Shown piece after piece: positions 8,958 to 21,379 of a DNA stretch of 64,000 nt. Within the stretch, counting starts at the first letter, position 1. Each line of letters starts with the position of its first letter. Both the position numbers and the translations under genes were made by a program. The notes below the pieces were generated by a model, which worked only from the letters and a program-made list of their open reading frames with translations, was not told where the DNA came from and did not search any database. Location of the stretch: contig NZ_MDJS01000001.1 in NCBI RefSeq assembly GCF_001705515.1, positions 434,001 through 498,000 on the forward strand, read 5' to 3'. The stretch is from Mucilaginibacter sp. PPCGB 2223 (GTDB taxonomy: Bacteria; Bacteroidota; Bacteroidia; Sphingobacteriales; Sphingobacteriaceae).

Positions 8958-10028
8958 ATGTTAAGATTAGGAATATTAGGATTAGGCGAGGGCCGCAGCA
9001 CGATGTCGGCAGCGATAGCGAGCCCGAAATGGGACCTGCGGATGATATGCGACCGTAATGAAGACCTGTGCCGCCACCGCGCCGACGAGTTTAAAATGTA
9101 CGATTACACTACCAATTACCAGGATATGCTGGATGCCAAGGAAATAGATGTAATTGCCATTTATACGCCCGATCACCTGCATGCCGAACATGTTAAACAG
9201 GCTTTGCTGCATAACAAGCACGTAGTTTGTACCAAGCCTTTTATTGATGACCTATCTAAAGCAAACGAGTTAATTGAGATAGCGCAACGTGTTAATAAAA
9301 AGGTGTTTATCGGTCAAAGCTCCCGTTTTTTTGAACCGGCTAAAAGGCAGCGTAAGGATTTTGAGGCAGGTTTATTGGGAGAATTGATCACGGTAGAAAG
9401 CCATTACCATGCCGACCACCGCTGGTTTCTGGAGAAGCCGTGGGCGTTGGAGTCATCGTTTAAATGGCTGTACGGCGGGCTGAGCCACCCGGTTGATTTT
9501 ATCCGGTGGTACCTGCCCGATATTGAAGAGGTAATGGGTTATGGGATGATCAGCAGCAATGGCAAAACAGCGGGGCTGAGGAACCACGATACCATGCATT
9601 TTATTTTCCGGGCCAAAGACGGGCGTGTTGCCCGGGTGAGCGGGGCCTATACGGGGCCAATACAGCCCGCTCAGCGCGATAGCGGCATGACGGTGATACT
9701 ACGGTGCACCGAGGGGGCTTCGCAAGCTGATTACCACGAATTACGCTATTCGGTGACTGACAAAACCGGCGAGGAGAAAATTGTGACCTGGGGCGATAAA
9801 ACGCTGAAGCATTATTTCCGTTTCGAGGGGCAGAGCCACCACGCAGGCGAATACCAGAATTACCTGGAGTATTTTGCCGATAGCATTGAGCAGGGATTTA
9901 CGGCTTACCCGGATATGAAAGAGGGCGTGGGTACGGTGGCGCTATTGCAGGCAATGGATCAATCGCTGCAAAGCGGGAAACCGGTTAGAATAGCGGATAT
10001 TTTGAAGGAACACCATATCAACTTGTAG
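8958..10028 (+). CDS. Gfo/Idh/MocA family oxidoreductase
   Basis: NAD(P)-dependent sugar dehydrogenase-type protein of 356 residues without a signal peptide, so cytoplasmic. The Rossmann start is LGILGLGEGRSTM; the usual EKP catalytic motif reads CTKPF, keeping the Lys; GGLSHPVDFIRWYLPD is the C-terminal domain motif. It may oxidise or reduce a sugar released from the glycan. Oxidoreductases of this superfamily include apiose dehydrogenase, but nothing visible proves that substrate. It precedes a symporter gene, separated by a large palindromic repeat. Confidence 0.88.
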   Translation: MLRLGILGLGEGRSTMSAAIASPKWDLRMICDRNEDLCRHRADEFKMYDYTTNYQDMLDAKEIDVIAIYTPDHLHAEHVKQALLHNKHVVCTKPFIDDLSKANELIEIAQRVNKKVFIGQSSRFFEPAKRQRKDFEAGLLGELITVESHYHADHRWFLEKPWALESSFKWLYGGLSHPVDFIRWYLPDIEEVMGYGMISSNGKTAGLRNHDTMHFIFRAKDGRVARVSGAYTGPIQPAQRDSGMTVILRCTEGASQADYHELRYSVTDKTGEEKIVTWGDKTLKHYFRFEGQSHHAGEYQNYLEYFADSIEQGFTAYPDMKEGVGTVALLQAMDQSLQSGKPVRIADILKEHHINL

Positions 10029-10042
10029 TTATGAAAATAAAA

Positions 10043-10139
10043 CGTCATTGCGAGGTACGAAGCAATCTCTAAACTGTACAGAGCGAACTTGCATAGCCGC
10101 TTGTCCTACGTAGAGATTGCTTCGTGCCTCGCAATGACG
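10043..10139. repeat. Long inverted repeat (28-bp arms)
   Basis: Arms at 10043-10070 and 10112-10139 are inverted copies matching at 27 of 28 positions (left arm begins cgtcattgcgagg), with a 41-nt centre. This is one of the abundant REP/MITE-like palindromes of Sphingobacteria-type genomes. It lies between the oxidoreductase and symporter genes and overlaps an upstream extension of the symporter frame, which argues that the symporter starts later, at 10179. It could attenuate or protect the shared transcript. Confidence 0.85.
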
Positions 10140-10178
10140 CGCGGAGAATATCATTTTAATAACCCGATAACAAAACTC

Positions 10179-11762
10179 ATGCACAGCAGCATTGTAGATA
10201 AACTTACTTTTTTAGATTATGCCATTGTGGTGGCTTATCTCGTTATTCTGATCATTATCGGGTACCGGGCAAGTTTTGTAGGCCGTAACAAGGAGGACTC
10301 GTACTTTTTGGCTAACAAGTCGTTAGGCTGGGCAAGCATTGGTTTCAACATGTGGGGCACCAACGTTGGTCCCTCGCTGCTGCTGGCTTTTGCAAGCATT
10401 GGTTATACATCGGGCATTGTTGGCGCCAATTTCGATTGGTATGCTTTTATCTTTTTGATGCTGCTGGCTATGGTTTTTGCTCCGCGTTACCTGGCTGCCA
10501 GGGTAAGTACCATGCCGGGCTTTATGGGGCAGCGCTACGGCGATTCGACCCAAACCATTCTGGCCTGGTATGCGCTGGTTAAAATGCTGATATCGTGGTT
10601 GTCGCTTGGGCTATTTGCAGGCGGATTGCTGGTAAGGCAGGTATTGGGGATACCCATGTGGGAGTCGGTCATCGTGCTGGTTTCCTTCGCGGGATTGTTC
10701 GCTTTTACCGGTGGATTAAAGGCCATTGCCAAGGTCAATATCTTCCAGATGCTGTTGCTGATCGGTGTATCGTTAACGTTAACCATTTTAGGTTTACAAA
10801 AGGTAGGTGGCATATCGGCCATGTATCACGGCGTGCCTGCACATTACTGGCAATTGATCCATCCGGCAAGCGATCCTAAATACCCGTGGTATGCTATTTT
10901 GCTGGGTTACCCCGTTTCTGCGGTGGCGTTCTTTTGTACCGACCAGGCTATGGTACAGTCGGTTTTGGGATCGCGTAACCTGGAGCAGGGGCAATTGGGC
11001 GTGAGCTTTATCGGCTGGTTAAAAATACTGTCGCTGCCATTGTTTATCGTAACGGGCATACTTTGCTATAGCCTTTTCCCGCATTTAAAAGACCCCAGCG
11101 AGGCGTATATGACGATGGTGACCAACCTCTTCCCGCCGGGAATGAACGGCCTCGTGATCGTAGTGCTGATCGCAGTTTTGGTAGGTACAATCGGCTCATC
11201 CTTAAATGCTTTGAGCACAGTATTTACCATGGATATTTATGTGAAAAAGATCAATCAGCAGGCAAGCAACCAACAGATTATCGGGGTGGGGCGCATGGTA
11301 GTGGTGGCCGGTTGTATTTTCGCCATCGGCATGGCGCTGGCTATCGACAGCATTAAAGACCTGAACCTGTTCGATGTTTTTCAATCCATATTAGGTTTTA
11401 TCGCACCGCCGCTGGCAGTTGTATTTTTACTCACGGTTTTCTGGAAGCGTACATCGCGTAAAGCGGTAAATTTTGTGTTGTCGGTAGGATCGGTGTTGAG
11501 TTTGGGTACAGGTGTTGTTTACCTGTGGGTATTGCCTGCTGCAACACATCCGTTCTGGCCGCATTACCTGATGCTGTCGTTCATCATTTTTGTGGTGTTG
11601 AAGCTATTGGCTGTACTGATCTCGGTATTGGATCCGTCGCCACAAACGTATATAGCTGATGATACAACCAATGAACCGGTGTTTAAAACCACCAACCGGG
11701 TTAAGCTTTCGTGGGCATTGCTAACAATAACTATGATTTTGATCTATTTATACTTTAAATAG
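10179..11762 (+). CDS. Sodium:solute symporter (SSS family)
   Basis: Inner-membrane sodium-coupled transporter of 527 residues, about 13-14 hydrophobic segments, with the family N-terminus DYAIVVAYLVILIIIGY followed by KNEDSYFLANKSLGW-type sequence (here RNKEDSYFLANKSL). ATG at 10179 starts a protein aligned with the family; the longer frame from 10089 would encode repeat DNA and is rejected. It probably imports a monosaccharide such as rhamnose or a sugar acid produced by the locus. The exact solute is not readable from sequence. Confidence 0.9.
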   Translation: MHSSIVDKLTFLDYAIVVAYLVILIIIGYRASFVGRNKEDSYFLANKSLGWASIGFNMWGTNVGPSLLLAFASIGYTSGIVGANFDWYAFIFLMLLAMVFAPRYLAARVSTMPGFMGQRYGDSTQTILAWYALVKMLISWLSLGLFAGGLLVRQVLGIPMWESVIVLVSFAGLFAFTGGLKAIAKVNIFQMLLLIGVSLTLTILGLQKVGGISAMYHGVPAHYWQLIHPASDPKYPWYAILLGYPVSAVAFFCTDQAMVQSVLGSRNLEQGQLGVSFIGWLKILSLPLFIVTGILCYSLFPHLKDPSEAYMTMVTNLFPPGMNGLVIVVLIAVLVGTIGSSLNALSTVFTMDIYVKKINQQASNQQIIGVGRMVVVAGCIFAIGMALAIDSIKDLNLFDVFQSILGFIAPPLAVVFLLTVFWKRTSRKAVNFVLSVGSVLSLGTGVVYLWVLPAATHPFWPHYLMLSFIIFVVLKLLAVLISVLDPSPQTYIADDTTNEPVFKTTNRVKLSWALLTITMILIYLYFK

Positions 11763-11776
11763 TTCCCACTCTGAAA

Positions 11777-11805
11777 TAAACCAATGAACCAATGACCAAT
11801 GAACT
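11777..11805. repeat. aatgaac/ccaatgac repeat module
   Basis: Short repeat run ending 6 nt before the start codon at 11812. It matches the second module of the composite repeats at 8842-8957 and 36254-36355. In all three places it sits directly before a start codon. Confidence 0.55.
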
Positions 11806-11811
11806 GAATAT

Positions 11812-13983
11812 ATGAAGAAGATAATTTATTTATTATTAATCTGCGGCCTGATGGTGCCGGAGATTGCATCGGCGCAAGCCAAAAAGGCTACCTGGATATA
11901 TTATCCGGGCGATTATGAGATATGGCTGGGCAATAAGATGCAGAACCGCCGTACCGACCGTGGCGCGTTTTTGCCGGTGCTTTGGAAAATGGACAGTCAT
12001 TATGTATTGGTTGAATTTCATAAAGAGTTTGATGTTCCGGCCAACGAAGAAGTTAAACTTTTTGTTGAAGGAACCTATAACGTAAAGATTGACGGGCAGG
12101 CTTTTGTGGGTTATCCCAAGAGTATCACGATGCCTGCCGGGCGTCATAAGCTAAGCCTGAAAGTGTATAACCAGGCCAATGTGCCCACCATATTTGTGCA
12201 GGGCAAAACCGTGGTATCCGACGATAGCTGGCTGGTGACCTTTGAAGATAAAGAGTGGATAGATGCCACAGGCAAGGTATCCGATAAATCGGGAACTACT
12301 TACCTCAATGCCGGTTCGTGGAATTTTAATGATCCGGTGATGCCGCCGTCGAAATTTAGTTTACCAACCATTCCGCAACATGCCATAAGCAGCGACAAGC
12401 AGTCGCATTCTTTCTTTTTAGATTTTGGTAAGGAAACCTTTGGTTTTGTGAAACTGCATGGCTTAAAAGGCAAAGGCAAATTGCATATCTATTATGGCGA
12501 ATCGAAAGAAGAGGCTTTGTCGGTTGATCATTGCGAAACACTGGACGAATTGACCATCAACGAACCGGCTAAGAAAGACTCGGTGATGGAGCTGTCTAAA
12601 GCGTTACGTTATGTTAACGTGCAGTTTGATAGCGGTATTAGTGTCGATTCGGTTTCGATGCTGTATGAGTACGCCCCGCTGACGGAAAGAGGTTCGTTTA
12701 AATGTTCGGATGAAGAGATCAATAATATCTACGATATCTCGAAATACACGCTGCATCTCGCTACGCGTGAGTTCTTTATCGATGGCATCAAACGTGACCG
12801 GTGGATCTGGTCGGGCGATGCGTACCAGAGCTATGCCATGAACTATTATTCGTTCTTTGATTCGCCTACGGTTACCCGCACCATTTTAGCTTTGCGCGGA
12901 AAAGACCCGGTGACGAGCCATATCAACACCATTATGGATTATACTTTCTACTGGTTTTTGAGCATTAACGATTACTATCAGTACACCGGCGATAAAACAT
13001 TTATTAAGCAGTTTTACCCGCGTATGCAAACGCTGATGGATTATTGCCTTGCGCGGCGTGATAAAAACGGCATGATGGCCGGCCTACCCGGCGACTGGCT
13101 GTTTATTGATTGGGCTGATGGGCTAAGCAAAAAAGGAGAGCTAAGCTTTGAGCAATTGCTGTTTTGCCGCAGTTTGGAAACCATGGCAATTTGCGCCAAA
13201 CAGTATGGTGATGTTGAAGGCGCAGCTAAATATCAGGCCTTAGCTGATGACATGAAGGTTAAGATTTTCAAGTTGTACTGGAATGACCAGAAACATGCAT
13301 TGGTGCATAGCCTGATAGACGGGCAGCAGAGCGATAATGTAACCCGTTACACCAATATGTTCGCCATCTTCTTCAACTATTTTAACGAGCAGCAAAAGCA
13401 GGATGTGAAGAAGAGTGTGCTGCTGAATGACAACATCCAAAAGATCACTACCCCGTACATGCGTTTTTACGAGCTTGAGGCGCTTTGCGCGATGGGCGAG
13501 CAGGATTATGTGCTTAAACAAATGAAAGATTACTGGGGCGGAATGTTAAAGCTTGGCGCGACGTCCTTTTGGGAAGAGTATAATCCTACCAAAAGCGGTG
13601 CGGATATTTACGCCATGTACGGGCGTCCGTTTGGTAAGAGTTTGTGCCATGCCTGGGGTGCGAGCCCGATTTACCTGCTGGGCAAATACTATATGGGTGT
13701 AAAACCAACCGGGCCGGGATATTCAACTTATCAGATAGAACCTGTTTTAGGTGGCTTAAAATGGATGAGTGGCAGCGTACCAACGCCCGATGGTAATATT
13801 GATGTATACGCCAGCACTACCGAGATCAAAGTAAAAGGCGCTGCAGGTTTGGGTACGTTGAGGTTTAAAAGTAAAAGCAAACCAGTGTGCAAAACTGTCG
13901 AAATAAAAAACTTAGGTAATAACGTGTACGAGGTTAGTGTTGAGAAGGATAAGAGCTATGCGATTAAATATTCGGCTATTTAA
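11812..13983 (+). CDS. GH78-type six-hairpin glycosidase (rhamnosidase-like)
   Basis: Secreted protein of 723 residues with signal peptide ending at EIASAQA. A beta-sandwich N-terminal part (FVEGTYNVKIDGQ, FFLDFGKETFGFV) precedes an (alpha/alpha)6 barrel. The catalytic segment reads DGIKRDRWIWSGDAYQ, where Asp replaces the Glu usually found after Arg in GH78 (RER), a variant I recall from many Bacteroidota paralogues. FWEEYNPTKSG and SLCHAWGASP are the late conserved segments. It is probably an alpha-L-rhamnosidase of different specificity from the first GH78. It starts 49 nt after the symporter gene. Confidence 0.85.
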   Translation: MKKIIYLLLICGLMVPEIASAQAKKATWIYYPGDYEIWLGNKMQNRRTDRGAFLPVLWKMDSHYVLVEFHKEFDVPANEEVKLFVEGTYNVKIDGQAFVGYPKSITMPAGRHKLSLKVYNQANVPTIFVQGKTVVSDDSWLVTFEDKEWIDATGKVSDKSGTTYLNAGSWNFNDPVMPPSKFSLPTIPQHAISSDKQSHSFFLDFGKETFGFVKLHGLKGKGKLHIYYGESKEEALSVDHCETLDELTINEPAKKDSVMELSKALRYVNVQFDSGISVDSVSMLYEYAPLTERGSFKCSDEEINNIYDISKYTLHLATREFFIDGIKRDRWIWSGDAYQSYAMNYYSFFDSPTVTRTILALRGKDPVTSHINTIMDYTFYWFLSINDYYQYTGDKTFIKQFYPRMQTLMDYCLARRDKNGMMAGLPGDWLFIDWADGLSKKGELSFEQLLFCRSLETMAICAKQYGDVEGAAKYQALADDMKVKIFKLYWNDQKHALVHSLIDGQQSDNVTRYTNMFAIFFNYFNEQQKQDVKKSVLLNDNIQKITTPYMRFYELEALCAMGEQDYVLKQMKDYWGGMLKLGATSFWEEYNPTKSGADIYAMYGRPFGKSLCHAWGASPIYLLGKYYMGVKPTGPGYSTYQIEPVLGGLKWMSGSVPTPDGNIDVYASTTEIKVKGAAGLGTLRFKSKSKPVCKTVEIKNLGNNVYEVSVEKDKSYAIKYSAI

Positions 13984-13991
13984 ACCATCAA

Positions 13992-18349
<4,358 letters not shown>

Positions 18350-18354
18350 ACGGG

Positions 18355-18445
18355 CAGTTGCGTTAGGGGGGAAGCGGATACCGGCCCGCGGATAAGGCCG
18401 GTGCAGTATGAGCGGAAGACCCGGCCCGATAGGGAAACGCCCAAG
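18355..18445 (+). ncRNA. Structured repeat element, copy 1 (possible Flavo-1-like RNA)
   Basis: GC-rich element between the GH2 and GH127 genes. Outer pairing gcgtt (18360-18364) with aacgc (18436-18440), and an internal hairpin ccggcc (18381-18386) with ggccgg (18396-18401). A second copy, with the same ends and order of segments, lies at 32868-32996. Conservation of sequence and pairing in two unrelated spacers suggests a structured RNA or repeat. I suspect the Bacteroidota Flavo-1-type motif, but this is from memory and unverified. Confidence 0.5.
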
Positions 18446-18472
18446 AATTGAATAGTACAACAGAAGATAATT

Positions 18473-20512
18473 ATGATGGGAAAGAAGTTGAAAGCTGCCT
18501 TTTATGCAGTATTATTTGCCGCAAGTACCGCGGCTTTTGCACAGGATAAAGCCCTGGTAAATACTTCAAAAAGCCCTTATGCCAAGCTGGAAAGTGTGAA
18601 CATGGGCGATGTACAATGGACGAACGGTTTTTGGGCCGAGCGTTTTAAAGCTTGCCGCGACAGCATGATCCCTAATATGTGGCGCATTTATGCCGACCCG
18701 AAGATGGGCCACGCGGTGCAGAATTTTGAGATCGCCGCTGGTTTGGATACAGGTTCGCATGTAGGTCCGCCGTTTCAGGATGGGGATTTTTATAAGCTGT
18801 TTGAAGCGGTAGCCAGTTTGTATGCGCAAACGCATGACAAGAAACTGGACGAACTGATGGATAAAACCATCGCGATAATAGGTAAGGCGCAGCGTGCGGA
18901 TGGGTATATCCATACCCCGGCCGAGATAGAAGAGCGTATGCATCCGGGTGTGAAAGCATCGTTTCAGGACAGGCTGAACTTTGAGACCTATAACCTGGGC
19001 CATTTGATGACCGCTGCCTGCATACATTACCGGGCTACCGGAAAACGGACGTTTTTGGATATTGCCGTTAAGGCCACTGATTATTTATACCGTTTTTATA
19101 AAACGGCTTCGCCGGAGCTGGCGCGGAATGCTATATGCCCCTCGCACTATATGGGTGTGGTGGAAATGTACCGTACCACGCGCGACCCGAAATACCTGGA
19201 ACTGGCTAAAAATCTGATCGACATTCGTGGTTTGATGAAGGAGGGTACCGACGATAACCAGGACAGGATACCTTTCCGCGAGCAGACCGTGGCTACCGGC
19301 CATGCGGTGCGCGCCAATTACCTTTATGCCGGCGCTGCCGATGTTTTTGCCGAAACTGGCGATACCAGCCTGACCCACGTGCTTAACCTGGTTTGGAACG
19401 ATGTAACCCAGCATAAACTGTATATTACCGGTGGCTGCGGTGCTTTATACGATGGTGTTTCGCCCGACGGGACATCGTACCTGCTGAAAGATGTACAGCA
19501 GGTGCACCAGGCTTACGGCCGTGATTACCAGTTGCCCAATTTTACTGCGCATAACGAAACCTGCGCCGCTGTGGGCAACGTGCTTTGGAACTGGCGTATG
19601 CTGCAACTAACCGGCGATGCCAAATATGCCGATATCATGGAGCTGACACTGTACAATGGCATGCTTTCGGGCATTAGCCTTAATGGCACGAAGTTTTTGT
19701 ATACCAACCCGCTGGCCGTTTCGGACGATCTGCCGTTTGCCCAGCGTTGGTCGAAAGACAGGGTGGGGTACATCGGCTACTCTAACTGCTGCCCGCCGAA
19801 TGTGATCCGGACTATAGCTGAGGTGAGCAACTATGCTTATAATGTATCTGATAAAGGGCTTTGGGTTAATTTGTATGGTGGTAATAATCTATCCACCACT
19901 TTAAAAGATGGTTCGAAGATCAAACTAACACAGCAAACCGATTACCCGTGGAACGGCGCTGTGAGCATTACCTTGCAGGAAGTGCCCGCCAACACGTTTT
20001 CATTTTTTGTACGGATACCTGGATGGTGTAAAAATGCATCGCTCACGGTGAACGGCAAGCCGGCCTCGGTTATCTTGACACCGGGAACCTACGCCGAACT
20101 GAACCGCAAATGGCACGCAGGCGATAAAATTGAATTGCAACTGGCTATGCCGGTAACGATGGTTGAGGCTAACCCGCTGGTTGAGGAGGTACGCAACCAG
20201 ATAGCTGTTAAACGTGGCCCTGTGGTTTATTGTATCGAATCGGCAGGGATACCGAAGGGCAAAAAAGTGTCGGGACTGGCGCTGTCGTCAAACATCGATC
20301 TAAAACCTCAAAATATCAAAATTGATAATGCCGACCTGGTAAGCCTAACGGGCAAAGCGACCATTATCGATAATACCAAATGGACTAATCAGCTTTACCG
20401 CGAGGTAAACAGCAAACCTTTGGGCACGGTTGATGTGCAATTAATTCCGTATTTTGCCTGGGGTAACCGCGGCCATGTGGAAATGGAGACCTGGATACCG
20501 TTTAGCAGGTAA
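18473..20512 (+). CDS. GH127 beta-L-arabinofuranosidase-family enzyme
   Basis: DUF1680 protein of 679 residues with signal peptide ending AAFAQ. The family's zinc-thiolate catalytic site is complete: Glu362 and Cys364 in HNETC, and Cys439-Cys440 in SNCCPP, spaced as in characterised GH127 enzymes (E338, C340, C417, C418 in HypBA1). The barrel is followed by beta-sandwich domains. Family activities are beta-L-arabinofuranosidase and, in RG-II degradation, removal of aceric acid; either suits a pectin locus. ATG at 18473 or 18476 is possible. It follows the GH2 gene after a 123-nt spacer holding the structured element. Confidence 0.92.
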   Translation: MMGKKLKAAFYAVLFAASTAAFAQDKALVNTSKSPYAKLESVNMGDVQWTNGFWAERFKACRDSMIPNMWRIYADPKMGHAVQNFEIAAGLDTGSHVGPPFQDGDFYKLFEAVASLYAQTHDKKLDELMDKTIAIIGKAQRADGYIHTPAEIEERMHPGVKASFQDRLNFETYNLGHLMTAACIHYRATGKRTFLDIAVKATDYLYRFYKTASPELARNAICPSHYMGVVEMYRTTRDPKYLELAKNLIDIRGLMKEGTDDNQDRIPFREQTVATGHAVRANYLYAGAADVFAETGDTSLTHVLNLVWNDVTQHKLYITGGCGALYDGVSPDGTSYLLKDVQQVHQAYGRDYQLPNFTAHNETCAAVGNVLWNWRMLQLTGDAKYADIMELTLYNGMLSGISLNGTKFLYTNPLAVSDDLPFAQRWSKDRVGYIGYSNCCPPNVIRTIAEVSNYAYNVSDKGLWVNLYGGNNLSTTLKDGSKIKLTQQTDYPWNGAVSITLQEVPANTFSFFVRIPGWCKNASLTVNGKPASVILTPGTYAELNRKWHAGDKIELQLAMPVTMVEANPLVEEVRNQIAVKRGPVVYCIESAGIPKGKKVSGLALSSNIDLKPQNIKIDNADLVSLTGKATIIDNTKWTNQLYREVNSKPLGTVDVQLIPYFAWGNRGHVEMETWIPFSR

Positions 20513-20523
20513 AAATTGTTGGT

Positions 20524-20985
20524 ATGAAACGCTTTTTTTTGATTGGAATAACGATGGTTTTGTTTTCACAGACGAAGAGCTTTGCGCAGACGGACAACTT
20601 AATGAAAGATGATAGCTTGAAGAGTTTTTGTCGCTACCTGATGAAAAATATACGTTATCCAGCCGTGGCTAAAGAAAATAATTTTCAAGGGAAAGAAATT
20701 ATTAGTCTGACGCTAACTCAACAATCAATAACCAATATTAAAGTGGTAAGAAGTTTGCTTCCGCAGTGTGATACCGAGGTAGTAAGAAAGCTCGAAAATT
20801 ATAATAATACCCTTCATCCGACTATTAAACTGATGCCAGGGAAATACACTTTGGTGATTCACTTCGAATTAGGTGATGATGAGAACTTAAATATTTCAGG
20901 TTTTCCTAATAAACTGATAGCGGGTAATATAATAGATATGGGCATAGTGGGCTATTCTGTGGTTAAACGACAATCGGTTAACTGA
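20524..20985 (+). CDS. Small secreted TonB C-terminal-domain protein
   Basis: A 153-residue protein with signal peptide (TKSFAQT). Residues about 35-100 resemble the TonB C-terminal domain: YLMKNIRYPAVAKENNFQGKE, then a beta-strand run and QCDTEVVRKLENYN. There is no proline-rich linker and no membrane anchor beyond the signal peptide, so it is not a classical energy transducer. Lower GC content than neighbours. It closes the + strand run 11 nt after GH127. Function unknown; the TonB-C resemblance is moderate. Confidence 0.65.
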   Translation: MKRFFLIGITMVLFSQTKSFAQTDNLMKDDSLKSFCRYLMKNIRYPAVAKENNFQGKEIISLTLTQQSITNIKVVRSLLPQCDTEVVRKLENYNNTLHPTIKLMPGKYTLVIHFELGDDENLNISGFPNKLIAGNIIDMGIVGYSVVKRQSVN

Positions 20986-21053
20986 TTGTTTATTTTGCTA
21001 ACATCCTACAATACATTGAAAAATTTATACAGCAATGCAAAGCGGGTGTGAGA

Positions 21054-21061
21054 TACATTTG
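21054..21061 (+). promoter_or_regulatory. Bacteroidota -7 promoter element for candidate sRNA
   Basis: TACATTTG matches the Bacteroidota -7 consensus TAnnTTTG. A start near 21068 would place transcription just before the stem at 21072. No clear -33 TTTG was seen 19-20 nt upstream. Confidence 0.45.
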
Positions 21062-21067
21062 CATTAC

Positions 21068-21192
21068 AGATAATTAAAGTTTGTACAGGTTTTGGTTAGG
21101 ACCTTGGCTCCGCCCGGAGCAGCTTTAAAAAAGAAACTTTAATTGGTTTATAATTGGCGTCCCGGCTGTGTTTCACAGCCGGGACTTTTTTT
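21068..21192 (+). ncRNA. Candidate small structured RNA with terminator
   Basis: Non-coding stretch with three nested signals. An 11-bp closing stem pairs 21072-21082 (aattaaagttt) with 21134-21144. Inside it is a hairpin gctcc/ggagc (21107-21111 with 21116-21120). A strong intrinsic terminator lies directly downstream (21159-21192). A -7 element lies just upstream. The arrangement looks like an independent transcript of about 125 nt. The internal GGAGCAGC recalls the apical part of small SRP RNA, but the match is too weak to name it. Confidence 0.5.
21159..21192 (+). terminator. Rho-independent terminator
   Basis: Perfect 12-bp stem gtcccggctgtg with loop ttt and complement cacagccgggac, followed by seven T residues on the + strand. 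It would end the small RNA and any read-through from the glycan operon. Confidence 0.92.
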
Positions 21193-21220
21193 ATTAAAGT
21201 TCAATAAGAATATAAAAAAT

Positions 21221-21358
21221 TGTCATTTCGAAGGAACGAGGGGGGATGAAGGGCTGCGTGACTGAGAAATCTTCTGCTATTAGCAAATTTCATGAATTTC
21301 GCAAAAGATTTCTCCTCATTCCGGCACGCTTAACCCTCCCATATTCGTCGAAATGACA
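21221..21358. repeat. Palindromic intergenic repeat (tgtcatttcg type)
   Basis: Outer arms at 21221-21230 and 21349-21358 (tgtcatttcg and its complement) and inner arms at 21264-21273 and 21305-21314 (gagaaatctt and its complement). Nested inverted pairs of this kind are dispersed repeats in Bacteroidota. It separates the + strand run from the converging minus-strand gene. Confidence 0.75.
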
Positions 21359-21379
21359 TGGGGTATATTTACATCGGCA

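Noticed and set aside
10089..10178. In-frame extension of the symporter
   Set aside because: The extra residues are translated from the arm of an inverted repeat; the family N-terminus begins after 10179.
21068..21150. Assignment of the structured RNA as SRP RNA
   Set aside because: GGAGCAGC and the flanking stem resemble the SRP apical region, but the GGAA tetraloop and symmetric loop are not clearly present; left unnamed.
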